Shown here piece after piece: positions 15,500 to 22,916 of a stretch of DNA of 33,399 nucleotides (position 1 is the stretch's first letter; every line of letters begins with the position of its first letter). The position numbers and the translations under genes are program-made. Source of the stretch: JAGWRA01 sp035534615 (lineage in GTDB: Bacteria; Acidobacteriota; Vicinamibacteria; Vicinamibacterales; CAVVIG01); the NCBI GenBank assembly GCA_035534615.1, contig DATLRO010000088.1:1-33399 (forward strand), read 5' to 3'. The notes beneath the pieces were generated by a model. It had not been told where the DNA came from, searched no databases, and saw only the letters and a program-made list of their open reading frames with translations.

Positions 15500-16414
15500 G
15501 TGCAGACATCTCTCATGCCGACCATCCCCCCGACCCTGTTCCGCCGCCTGCGGAGATCGCGGATGCCGGCGGCGGCGCTCGCGCTGGCCGTCTGGCTGCT
15601 GCCGCTGTGCGGCCGGGCCGCGGCGCAGCAGCGCCCGCTCGTGACCGAGGATCCGCAGACGATTCCGGCCGGGCAGATCCTCGTGCAGGGCGGCTTCGAC
15701 TGGAATCACAACCAGGTGTATCCCGTGTCCGGGCTCGAGGGGAATCAGATCGCCGTGCCGACGCTCGGCCTGTTCTTCGGCCTGAGCTCGATCGCCGAGC
15801 TGGAGTTCTACGGCGCCCCGTACCAGCAGCTCTCCATCACGTCGCGCCAGCCGGCGCCACTGTCCGACCAGTTGAACTTCACCGGGAACTCGACCTCCGA
15901 CGTGGAAGACCTGGTGGTCGCCACCAAGGTGCGGGTGCTGGCGGAAACCGCCAGGCGGCCGGCGTTCGGCGTCCGGTTCGCGACGAAGCTGCCGAACGCC
16001 TCCAACCAGAGCGGGCTGGGGCTGGATACGACCGACTTCTACGCCAGCCTGCTGGTCGGCAAGACCGTGCAGTCGGTGCGGATCGCCGGCAATCTCGGTG
16101 TCGGGATCCTCGGCGATCCCACGAACGGCAACAGTCAGAACGATGTCCTGACCTACGGCCTGTCGTTCGTGCGCGCCATCACGGCTCATTACGACATGGT
16201 GGGGGAGATCAACGGCCGGGCCAACACCAGGCCGGTGGCGCTGCCCGGCACGGACAGCGAGTCGGGCCTGCGCCTGGGCGCGCGCTACACGCACGGGCCG
16301 ATCCGCTTCGACGCGGGGGTGCTGTTCGGGATGACGCCCCAGGACCCGAGCTTCGGCTTCACGACCGGCGTCACCTACGTGTTCAACGCCTTCAAGGTGC
16401 CGCAAGGGGGGTAG
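15500..16414 (+). CDS. Exported outer-membrane beta-barrel-like protein
   Basis: A 304-residue protein with a long basic n-region (FRRLRRSR), a hydrophobic stretch (AAALALAVWLLPL) and a cleavage site near residue 42 (RAAAQ). The mature part opens with PLVTEDPQTIPAGQILVQGG and consists of alternating beta strands with repeated aromatic and glycine residues, ending in TTGVTYVFNAFKV, as expected for a barrel. It resembles the transporter/MetA-pathway-like outer-membrane proteins (the TEDPxTxPxGxxxxxxG opening), whose function is poorly known. GTG 15500 has a GAAAGGG ribosome binding site ten bases upstream; ATG 15515 is an alternative. The 3' end overlaps the convergent glpD gene by 23 bp. Confidence 0.75.
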   Translation: MQTSLMPTIPPTLFRRLRRSRMPAAALALAVWLLPLCGRAAAQQRPLVTEDPQTIPAGQILVQGGFDWNHNQVYPVSGLEGNQIAVPTLGLFFGLSSIAELEFYGAPYQQLSITSRQPAPLSDQLNFTGNSTSDVEDLVVATKVRVLAETARRPAFGVRFATKLPNASNQSGLGLDTTDFYASLLVGKTVQSVRIAGNLGVGILGDPTNGNSQNDVLTYGLSFVRAITAHYDMVGEINGRANTRPVALPGTDSESGLRLGARYTHGPIRFDAGVLFGMTPQDPSFGFTTGVTYVFNAFKVPQGG

Positions 16415-18038
16415 GGATCTCCAGCGGCTCGTAGAACGCGCGCAGCGCGGCGAGCTCCCGCGCGACGCGCGGGGCGTCCCAGCCGAGCTCGGCGGCCAGG
16501 AGGCGCGCGGCCGCGCCGGCTGCCGCCTCTCCCGGGAAGCCGTCCGCGCCGAGTCCCGTGCGCCGGACCAGCGCGTCGGTCAGCGTGCAGGCCATTTCGT
16601 ACCGCACGGCGTGAATGAGCTCGGCGGCGATCACCGGATGGGTGCCGCCGATCGGCTCGGCCCAGGCGGCCTGCTCGGACAGGAGATCCACCACGGCCTG
16701 CGCGCGCGCGCCGTACGCGTCCACCAGGTGGGCGAGCACCTCCGGCGGCAGGCGATCGCGCGCCGCCGCCCGGACCTGTTCGCGCACGGCGCCGGCGTCG
16801 GGGATCTCGCCGCCCGGCAGCGGCACGACCGCGGTCCGGCAGGCGGCCGCCGGCCCGCCCAGTCTGCCGACAATCACGTCGATCGCCTCCTGCGCCACCG
16901 CGCGCGCGGTCGTGTACTTGACACCGATCACGGTGACCAGTCCGTTCGCACCGTCCTGCGCGTGATCGCGGATCTCGTGGCGTCCGCGGAGCGACACCCT
17001 GCCGTCGGCCGCGACCTCTGCCGGGACGACGCCGCGGTGAACCATCCGGATCTCGCCCGGTGCCAGATCGAGCGCCGGGAAGGCCTGGTTGATCTCGGCC
17101 AGGAACGCCGCGACCTGCGCGGAGGTGATCCGGGCATCCGGCTGGCAGGTGACGCCCGCCTCCCACGTCCCGATCAGTGCGTGCCGGCGCCACGGCACGA
17201 GGAACAGGTGGCGGCCCGAGGGGGAGCGGGCTCCGAGCGCCGCATCGGTCGCGTCGCGGCTGGTGACGAAGTTCATGGCCTGGACGAGCGGCACCGGCCG
17301 CGCCACGCCGCAGGCCGCCATGAGGGGGCCGGCACCGGCGCCGGCGGCGTTCAGGATGACGCGCGCCGCCACCTCCAGCGTGGATCCGCTGAGGGCGTCG
17401 CGGACGGTCATGCCGGTGATCCGGCCCTGCTCGCGGCGGGGGGCGATCGCCTCCGCGTGGTTGGCGAGCACGGCGCCATGGCCTTCGGCCGCCACGGCGA
17501 TCGCCATCGTCAGCCGCTCGGCATCGGACATCTGATAGTCGTACCAGAGACCGGCGCCGGTCAGCCCCTTCCGGCGCACGCCCGGGAACCGGCGGAGACA
17601 GTCGTCCCGGGAGATGACCCGTCCGGCCGGCAGGCGCAGCGCGGCGGGAAGGCCGACGTTGCGGTCGCGGGCCACGATCCGATCCAGGAGGAATCCGGTC
17701 CGCAGCGCCAGCCGGCCGGCCGTGGGCGAGCGGACCGTCGGCAGCACGAAGGCGAGCGGATGCAGCAGATGGGGCGCGATGCGGGCCAGCGTCCGGCGCT
17801 CGAGCACCGACTCCCGCGCGCGCCTGACGTCGCCCGTCTGGAGGTAGCGCAGCCCGCCGTGCGCCGTTTTCTGATGATTGAACGAGCTGCCGCTGCCGAA
17901 GTCGCCTCGCTCGACGAGCGCGACGCGGAGGCCGCGCTGGGCGGCGTCGTAGGCGGCGGCAAGGCCGTAGACGCCCCCGCCGACGACCAGCAGGTCGAAC
18001 GGCGTGCCGGTCAGCCGTGACAGATCGCGCTGCATCAT
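16392..18038 (-). CDS. glpD: Glycerol-3-phosphate dehydrogenase/oxidase, FAD-dependent
   Basis: A 548-residue flavoprotein. The FAD-binding GGGVYG lies at residues 20-25 of LLVVGGGVYGLAAAYDAA, followed by RVALVERGDFGSG and the substrate-site HGGLRYL at 60-66. The C-terminal DAO_C helical domain is present (LVDAYGARAQAVVDLL, IHAVRYEMACTLTDALVRRTG). Classical GlpD has SRSTKLIHGGLRYL, whereas here the preceding stretch is SSFNHQKTAHGGLRYL, a divergent subtype. It oxidises glycerol-3-phosphate to DHAP, passing electrons to the quinone pool at the inner membrane. ATG 18038 (with a second ATG directly following) has a GGAG ribosome binding site. No glpK or glpF is nearby, so phospholipid turnover is as likely a role as glycerol use. 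Confidence 0.85.
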   Translation of the reverse strand: MMQRDLSRLTGTPFDLLVVGGGVYGLAAAYDAAQRGLRVALVERGDFGSGSSFNHQKTAHGGLRYLQTGDVRRARESVLERRTLARIAPHLLHPLAFVLPTVRSPTAGRLALRTGFLLDRIVARDRNVGLPAALRLPAGRVISRDDCLRRFPGVRRKGLTGAGLWYDYQMSDAERLTMAIAVAAEGHGAVLANHAEAIAPRREQGRITGMTVRDALSGSTLEVAARVILNAAGAGAGPLMAACGVARPVPLVQAMNFVTSRDATDAALGARSPSGRHLFLVPWRRHALIGTWEAGVTCQPDARITSAQVAAFLAEINQAFPALDLAPGEIRMVHRGVVPAEVAADGRVSLRGRHEIRDHAQDGANGLVTVIGVKYTTARAVAQEAIDVIVGRLGGPAAACRTAVVPLPGGEIPDAGAVREQVRAAARDRLPPEVLAHLVDAYGARAQAVVDLLSEQAAWAEPIGGTHPVIAAELIHAVRYEMACTLTDALVRRTGLGADGFPGEAAAGAAARLLAAELGWDAPRVARELAALRAFYEPLEIPTPLAAP

Positions 18039-18135
18039 CCGAGATCTCCGCCGGCCTTGCGCGTCCGGTTCATCGGTGTCCCTTCCGATCCCCGACCGCA
18101 CGCGCGGGGACGCTGGTGGGAAGGACGGATCCAGC

Positions 18136-18141
18136 TATACT
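18136..18141 (+). promoter_or_regulatory. -10 hexamer TATACT, probably leaderless promoter
   Basis: TATACT ends 7 nt before the GTG at 18149, so the predicted transcription start coincides with the start codon. No strong -35 is visible, as is common in very GC-rich genomes. Confidence 0.45.
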
Positions 18142-18148
18142 GTCGTCC

Positions 18149-18907
18149 GTGTCTGCCATCGATCAAGTCCGACAGTACTGGGATCGGCACATCCACGATC
18201 TCGAGATTACCCGGCACCCCGTCGGCTCCGCGGGATTCTTTCAGGATCTGGACCAGTATCACTTCGAAAAGCTGCACCACCTGCTGCACCTCGTCGACTT
18301 CGACGGCTATCGCGGGCGTCGGGTGCTCGAGGTCGGATGCGGCGCGGCGGTCGACCTGGCCAGGTTCGCGCGCGGCGGGGCGCAGGCCACCGGCGTCGAC
18401 CTGGCGCCGTCGGCGATCGCGCTTGCGCGCCGGAACTTCGCGCTGCAGCAGCTCGCCGGAACGTTCGTCGTGGCCGATGCCGAGGCGCTGCCGTTTTCCG
18501 ACAACACGTTCGATCTGGTGTACGCCCACGGCGTTGTGCAGTACACTGCCGACGATCGACGGCTGGTCGAGGAGTGCCGCCGCGTCCTGAAGCCGGGCGG
18601 CGACGCCGTCTTCCAGGTGTACAACCGGATCTCCTGGTTGAACGCGCTGTCGAAACTGATGAAGGTTCCGCTCGAGCACGAAGACGCTCCCGTTCTCCGG
18701 AAGTACTCGGCCGGAGAGTTCCGCAGCCTGCTGGCCGGTTTCCACGCCGTTCGCCTCGTGCCCGAGCGGTTTCCGGTGGAATCGCGGCTCCATGGCGGCT
18801 GGAAAGGCGCAGTGTACAACAGGCTGTTCGTCGGCACCTTCAACGCGCTGCCGCGCGGACTGGTCCGGCGGTTCGGCTGGCACCTGCTGGCGTTCTGCAG
18901 GAAGTAG
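18149..18907 (+). CDS. SAM-dependent methyltransferase (class I)
   Basis: A 252-residue methyltransferase. An N-terminal segment (IDQVRQYWDRHIHDLEITRHPVG) precedes motif I VLEVGCGAAVDLARF (starting at residue 59), then TGVDLAPSAI, VVADAEALPFSDNTFDLVYAHGVVQY and the post-III LKPGGDAVFQVYNR. The opening with an early Tyr-Trp and the HGVVQY segment recall methyltransferases of lipid and secondary metabolism, but the substrate cannot be told. I chose GTG 18149 because similarity-like content begins there and a TATACT hexamer lies just upstream; the frame extends further to 18017 but that part reads as non-coding and overlaps glpD. It is divergent from glpD. Confidence 0.8.
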   Translation: MSAIDQVRQYWDRHIHDLEITRHPVGSAGFFQDLDQYHFEKLHHLLHLVDFDGYRGRRVLEVGCGAAVDLARFARGGAQATGVDLAPSAIALARRNFALQQLAGTFVVADAEALPFSDNTFDLVYAHGVVQYTADDRRLVEECRRVLKPGGDAVFQVYNRISWLNALSKLMKVPLEHEDAPVLRKYSAGEFRSLLAGFHAVRLVPERFPVESRLHGGWKGAVYNRLFVGTFNALPRGLVRRFGWHLLAFCRK

Positions 18908-18970
18908 GAAGGGCCCCTGGCCCTGCGCCGGCCGTATCGCCTGGCGCGCGCAGACTGGATTTCGAGTCCC

Positions 18971-19816
18971 ATGCTCCCGTTCATCAAAAGCCAGGCCTAC
19001 GGCAATGATTTTCTCCTGATGGAGCGGACCGCGATCGCCGATCGCGACCCGGTCGCCCTGGCCCGCGCGATGTGCGATCGGCACATGGGGGCGGGCGCCG
19101 ACGGGCTGATCCTGTACGGCGTGACGCCCGAAGGCGCACGGATGCAGCTCTACAACGCCGACGGAGGCCGGGCCGAAGTGTCGGGGAATGGCGTCCGCTG
19201 CCTTGCCGCGCTGGTTCTCGACCAGCGCGGCGCGCCGCCGGCCGGACCGGCGGCGGGGGAGTCGACCGGCCGGCCGGTCGTCATCCAGACCGACGCCGGA
19301 GCGAAGACGCTGACGCCGATTGAGCGGAGCGACGGGCGGATCACGTTCCGTGCCGCGATGGGGGCCGCCCGCGATGTGTCGCCCGCCGAGGTGCTCGTCG
19401 GGGATCGCCCGGTGCGGGCGATCCTGCTGTCGATGGGCAATCCGCACTGCGTGGTGCCGGGGACGCTGCCGCCGGAGGAGGAATTCCGCCGGCTGGGCTC
19501 GGCCCTCGAACGGCACCCGCGGTTCCCCGAGGGGACCAACATCGAGTTTGCGGAGATGCGCGGCCCGGGCGCCCTGCACATCCTGATCTGGGAGCGCGGG
19601 GTCGGCCCGACGATGTCCTCGGGCACCGGGACGTGCGCCGCGGCGGCCGCCATCGCCAGCCTCACACCGGGCGATCGGGATTTCACCGTGACCGCCCCCG
19701 GCGGGACCCAGCGGGTCGAGATCCGCGCGGACGACATCTATCTGACCGGGTGGGCCGAACTCGTGTACGAGGGCCGGTGGCCCGACGCACGAGGCGACGC
19801 CGGCCGGCCGGACTGA
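18971..19816 (+). CDS. dapF: Diaminopimelate epimerase homologue with both catalytic cysteines replaced by serine
   Basis: A 281-residue protein with the full two-lobed DapF layout: GNDF (residues 11-14), NADGGRAEVSGNGVRC (62-77), SMGNPHCVV and WERGVGPTMSSGTGTCAAAAA (207 onward). DapF interconverts LL- and meso-diaminopimelate for lysine and peptidoglycan synthesis, using two cysteines as acid and base. Here the first, normally in MCGNGxRC, is Ser71, and the second, normally in ACGTGxCA, is Ser217. Substrate-binding residues around them look intact (N12, N62, GNG, ERG, GTG). It may be a serine-based variant, an epimerase for another amino acid, or inactive. No other lysine genes are in the window. 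The start ATG lacks a clear ribosome binding site. Confidence 0.82.
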   Translation: MLPFIKSQAYGNDFLLMERTAIADRDPVALARAMCDRHMGAGADGLILYGVTPEGARMQLYNADGGRAEVSGNGVRCLAALVLDQRGAPPAGPAAGESTGRPVVIQTDAGAKTLTPIERSDGRITFRAAMGAARDVSPAEVLVGDRPVRAILLSMGNPHCVVPGTLPPEEEFRRLGSALERHPRFPEGTNIEFAEMRGPGALHILIWERGVGPTMSSGTGTCAAAAAIASLTPGDRDFTVTAPGGTQRVEIRADDIYLTGWAELVYEGRWPDARGDAGRPD

Positions 19817-19849
19817 ACCGCGTCCGACAGCGTTCAGCGATCGGGAGCC

Positions 19850-21379
19850 GTGCAGAGCTTTCAGCAGGCTATCGAGGCCGTCGACTTCTATTCGCCCGCC
19901 GAGGAGCGCTTCAACCGGCGCCGGCGCACGGTCGGGCTCTGCGCGGCGCCGCTGATCTTCGTCGGCCTGCTGCTGTGGCCGATGCCCGCCCTGGCCCCGC
20001 CGGCCCACCGCCTGCTGGCCGTCCTCGCGGTCGTGGCGACGCTGTGGATGACCGAGGCGGTGCCGCTGGCCATCGCGGCCGTCCTGGGCCCCGCGCTGGT
20101 CGTCGTCCTCGGCGTGGCCCCCGCCCCGCTGGCGTTCGCGCCGTTTGCCGATCCCATTGTCTTTCTGTTCATCGGCAGCTTCATTCTCGCCGAGGCGATG
20201 TTCGTCCACGGACTCGATCGATGGATCGCCTGCCGGGTGCTGGCGATGCCGTGGCTCGGCACGAGCGGCATGCGGCTGCTGGTGGCGTACGTCGCCGTGA
20301 CGGTGTTCGTGTCGATGTGGGTGAACAACACGGCGACCACCGCCATGATGTTTCCGATCGGCATGGCGCTCATCGCGCAGATCGCGCGGGCCGCGCGGCC
20401 CGGCGACCAGGCCGTCCGCGAGTTCGCCGGGGCCATGATGCTGGCGACGGCGTTCGGGGCCTGCCTTGGCGGCATGGCCGCGCCGGTCGGCACGCCGCCG
20501 AACCTGATCGGCATCGGCATGCTGCAGCGGCTGGCCGGCGTGCGCATCTCGTTCGTCGGCTGGATGGCGTTCGGCGTCCCCATGGCGGCGCTGCTCACGG
20601 CGTGCCTGATCTGGCTGATCGGCCGCGGCGGCGTGCGGCGGTTCACGCTGCCGGTCCCGGCGGCCGATCTGGTGCGCGACGAACTCGCCCGGCTCGGGCC
20701 GATGTCCCCTGGGCAGCGCAACGTCGCGCTGGCCTTCGGCGGGACGGTTCTGCTGTGGGTCCTGCCGGGGCTGCTGGGGCTGCGCGGGACCGGCGCGAGC
20801 GCGATCGATCAGGTCTACTCGTCGCCCGTGCCCGAGGGGGTGGCGGCGATTCTCGGGGCCGCGCTGCTGTTCGTGCTGCCGATCGACTGGAAGACCCGCC
20901 GGTTCACCCTCACCTGGGAAGAGGCCGCGCGCATCGACTGGGGGATCGTGCTCGTGTACGGCGGGGGGCTCGCGCTCGGGGAACTCGCCTTTTCGACCGG
21001 CCTCGCCGCCGCCCTCGGCCAGCCGCTGGTCGGCGGCGCCGGCGTGCACACGACGCTGGCGTTGACCGTCGCGTTCACGGCCGCCGCCATCCTGCTGTCG
21101 CAGATGACGTCCAACACCGCGGCCGCGGCCATCCTGGTGCCGATCGCCATCGCCGCCTGCCAGACGGCGCGGGTGTCGCCGGTCGAGGCCGCGCTGGGCG
21201 CCACGCTCGGTGCCAGCATGGGCCTGGTGCTCCCGATTTCCACCGCCTCGAACGCCATCGTGTACAGCTCGGGGTACGTGCCGGTTCGCGCGATGATCCG
21301 GACCGGGATCGTCCTCGATCTCCTGGCGCTGCTGGTGATCGTCGCCGCCGTCACGGCGCTCGGCCCGCTCTTCCACTGA
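19850..21379 (+). CDS. DASS/SLC13-family anion symporter
   Basis: A 509-residue polytopic inner-membrane transporter with about 11-12 spans in two repeats. Each repeat carries the sodium- and carboxylate-binding signature: NNT at 159-161 (MWVNNTATTAMMFP) and SNT at 421-423 (QMTSNTAAAAILVP). WMTEAVPLAIAAVLGP and APVGTPPNLIGIGML are further hallmarks of divalent anion:Na+ symporters (dicarboxylate, citrate, sulfate or phosphate). There is a soluble N-terminal extension of about 25 residues. The start is GTG 19850 with GGGAG immediately upstream. It lies 33 bp after dapF on the same strand and may be cotranscribed, although a metabolic link is not evident. Confidence 0.9.
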   Translation: MQSFQQAIEAVDFYSPAEERFNRRRRTVGLCAAPLIFVGLLLWPMPALAPPAHRLLAVLAVVATLWMTEAVPLAIAAVLGPALVVVLGVAPAPLAFAPFADPIVFLFIGSFILAEAMFVHGLDRWIACRVLAMPWLGTSGMRLLVAYVAVTVFVSMWVNNTATTAMMFPIGMALIAQIARAARPGDQAVREFAGAMMLATAFGACLGGMAAPVGTPPNLIGIGMLQRLAGVRISFVGWMAFGVPMAALLTACLIWLIGRGGVRRFTLPVPAADLVRDELARLGPMSPGQRNVALAFGGTVLLWVLPGLLGLRGTGASAIDQVYSSPVPEGVAAILGAALLFVLPIDWKTRRFTLTWEEAARIDWGIVLVYGGGLALGELAFSTGLAAALGQPLVGGAGVHTTLALTVAFTAAAILLSQMTSNTAAAAILVPIAIAACQTARVSPVEAALGATLGASMGLVLPISTASNAIVYSSGYVPVRAMIRTGIVLDLLALLVIVAAVTALGPLFH

Positions 21380-21390
21380 ACGCCGCGACG

Positions 21391-21405
21391 CCCGCCGCCG
21401 GCGGG
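21391..21405. other. GC-rich hairpin between convergent genes
   Basis: CCCGCC-GCC-GGCGGG can form a 6-bp stem just after the transporter stop. Neither side has a T-run, so termination is possible but unproven. A palindrome CGCCTGCAGGCG (21430-21441) lies in the same 164-bp gap. Confidence 0.25.
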
Positions 21406-21543
21406 AACCACCCGCATCCCCACGTCTCACGCCTGCAGGCGCCGGGGAAGAGATGGCACCCGCGGCGTACCCCCAGAACCTTCAGCGGGGCAGATTCTAC
21501 GATGGGAAGGAGAGCGGCCGGCCGGCGCCAGCGGTGCCAGCGG

Positions 21544-22125
21544 TCAGCGGCGCCGCTTGAGCAGGGCGTCGATCTGCGCCGTGGCGCCGTGCAGGCGGCC
21601 GACGAGGCCGCTGGCGAGGTCGAGCGCCGTGAGGTCTTCCTGCTGGTCGAGCGCTGCGCGCGCTTTTTGCAGGGCATCATCCGCGGTGTCGATCGAGTCG
21701 ACCGGCGCGGCGAGCAGACGGAACGGCACGCGGGCCGCTTGCGCCTGCTTCACGCGGTCGCGGGCTTCGGCGAGAGCTGCGGTCGCGTCGGCCACGGCGC
21801 GCTCGGCGTCGCCGCGGACGATCGCCTTGCGGTTCATCGCTTCCCGGACGGCGTCCTGGGCCCGTTCGCGGCTGTCGAGCGCGAAGTTCAGGGCCTGCCG
21901 GTAGTCGCGATCGGCCACCGCCTGCTGCGACCGCTTCAAGGCCGCCACCGCCGCCTGGTATTCATTGGAGGCGTACCGGGGCGCGCCGGCGGCGCGGGCG
22001 GCATCAAGGGCGCCCTGGGCCTCGTGCATCTCCTTTTCCGGCGGCTGTCCGCAGGCCGGCAGCCAGGTCAGGGCCGACACGAGGGCCACGGCCACGAACG
22101 CGCGCGGGTGGGGCAGCAGCGACAT
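21544..22125 (-). CDS. DUF4398-like helical lipoprotein
   Basis: A 193-residue lipoprotein. A hydrophobic signal (VAVALVSALTW) ends in the lipobox LPAC with Cys25 as the lipidated residue. The mature protein is Ala-, Gln- and Arg-rich and almost wholly helical with coiled-coil character (AQGALDAARAAG, YQAAVAALKRSQQAVADRDY, ALNFALDSRERAQDAV), matching the DUF4398 group of small envelope lipoproteins. It may bind peptidoglycan or other envelope proteins, but function is unknown. The start ATG 22125 lies six bases after a TATACT hexamer, so the message may be leaderless. It is divergent from radC and convergent with the transporter. Confidence 0.8.
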   Translation of the reverse strand: MSLLPHPRAFVAVALVSALTWLPACGQPPEKEMHEAQGALDAARAAGAPRYASNEYQAAVAALKRSQQAVADRDYRQALNFALDSRERAQDAVREAMNRKAIVRGDAERAVADATAALAEARDRVKQAQAARVPFRLLAAPVDSIDTADDALQKARAALDQQEDLTALDLASGLVGRLHGATAQIDALLKRRR

Positions 22126-22131
22126 GCGCAG

Positions 22132-22137
22132 AGTATA
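22132..22137 (-). promoter_or_regulatory. -10 hexamer TATACT for the lipoprotein gene, probably leaderless
   Basis: On the minus strand TATACT (22137-22132) is followed by six bases and then the ATG at 22125, placing the expected transcription start at or next to the start codon. Confidence 0.45.
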
Positions 22138-22223
22138 CCCCGTCTCCTCGGCATCCCCGCGGCGTCCGGCCGGGCGCACGGCCGGGGGACGGCCGCTGTC
22201 GCGGTGCGGCGGCGCTTTCAAGG

Positions 22224-22229
22224 TATAGT
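22224..22229 (+). promoter_or_regulatory. TATAGT hexamer directly before radC
   Basis: TATAGT lies two bases before the radC ATG. A transcription start 6-7 nt downstream would fall inside codon 2, so it may be chance or act with a shifted start. Confidence 0.25.
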
Positions 22230-22231
22230 TA

Positions 22232-22900
22232 ATGCGGGAGCTGGCGCCGCACGATCGTCCGCGTGAGAAGCTCATTCGGCTCGGGCCGCAGGCGCTCGGG
22301 GACAACGAGCTGCTGGCGATCGTGCTGGGCAGCGGGTTCCGCCGGAGCAGCGTCCTGGCGCTGGCCGGCGCCGTGCTTCAGGCGGGCGGGGGGCTGCACG
22401 GGCTGGTGCGGCTGACGGTCGACGACCTCTGCCGCATCGGTGGCGTCGGGCCGGCCCGGGCCGCGCAGGTGCTGGCGGCGGTCGCCCTCGGGCGTCGCAC
22501 GCTCGTCCGTGGCGGCGCCGCGCGCGTCCAGATCGCCGGTCCGGGCGATGCCGCGGCCTACCTGATGCCGCAGTTCGGCGCCCGGGCGGTCGAGCACTTC
22601 GGCGTGGTGCTGCTGGATACGAAGCACCGGGTGCTCAGGACCGCGGTCATCTCGGTGGGCACGCTCGACGCCAGCCTGGTGCACCCGCGGGAGGTCTTCC
22701 GGGAAGCCATCGCCGGTTCGGCGGCGGCGATCCTGCTGTTCCACAATCATCCCTCGGGCGACCCGGCGCCGAGCGCCGACGACGAGGATCTGACGACGCG
22801 CCTCGTGATGGCGGGACGGCTGATCGGCATCGACGTCATCGACCATCTGATCCTGGCCGACACGCGCTATTGCAGCTTCAAGGAAACCGGCCGGATCTGA
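22232..22900 (+). CDS. radC: RadC family protein (JAB/MPN domain)
   Basis: A 222-residue protein of the usual RadC length. The N-terminal helix-hairpin-helix-like part opens with the conserved RPREKLIRLGPQALGDNELLAIVLGSG, and LCRIGGVGPARAAQVLAAV is the HhH. The C-terminal MPN+ metalloprotease-like domain has H171-N-H173-PSG and D184 in HNHPSGDPAPSADD, the JAMM zinc-binding set. Its role is unclear: the old DNA repair assignment has been doubted and no protease substrate is established. ATG 22232 is the only start consistent with the conserved N-terminus. larC follows 16 bp downstream. Confidence 0.93.
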   Translation: MRELAPHDRPREKLIRLGPQALGDNELLAIVLGSGFRRSSVLALAGAVLQAGGGLHGLVRLTVDDLCRIGGVGPARAAQVLAAVALGRRTLVRGGAARVQIAGPGDAAAYLMPQFGARAVEHFGVVLLDTKHRVLRTAVISVGTLDASLVHPREVFREAIAGSAAAILLFHNHPSGDPAPSADDEDLTTRLVMAGRLIGIDVIDHLILADTRYCSFKETGRI

Positions 22901-22916
22901 GGCGACCCGCGCGGAC

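Noticed and set aside
18035..21430. A 1131-codon open frame on the minus strand
   Set aside because: It lies antisense to the methyltransferase, dapF and transporter genes, has a low-complexity Arg/Gly/Asp/His composition and no domain. It is a shadow frame created by high GC.
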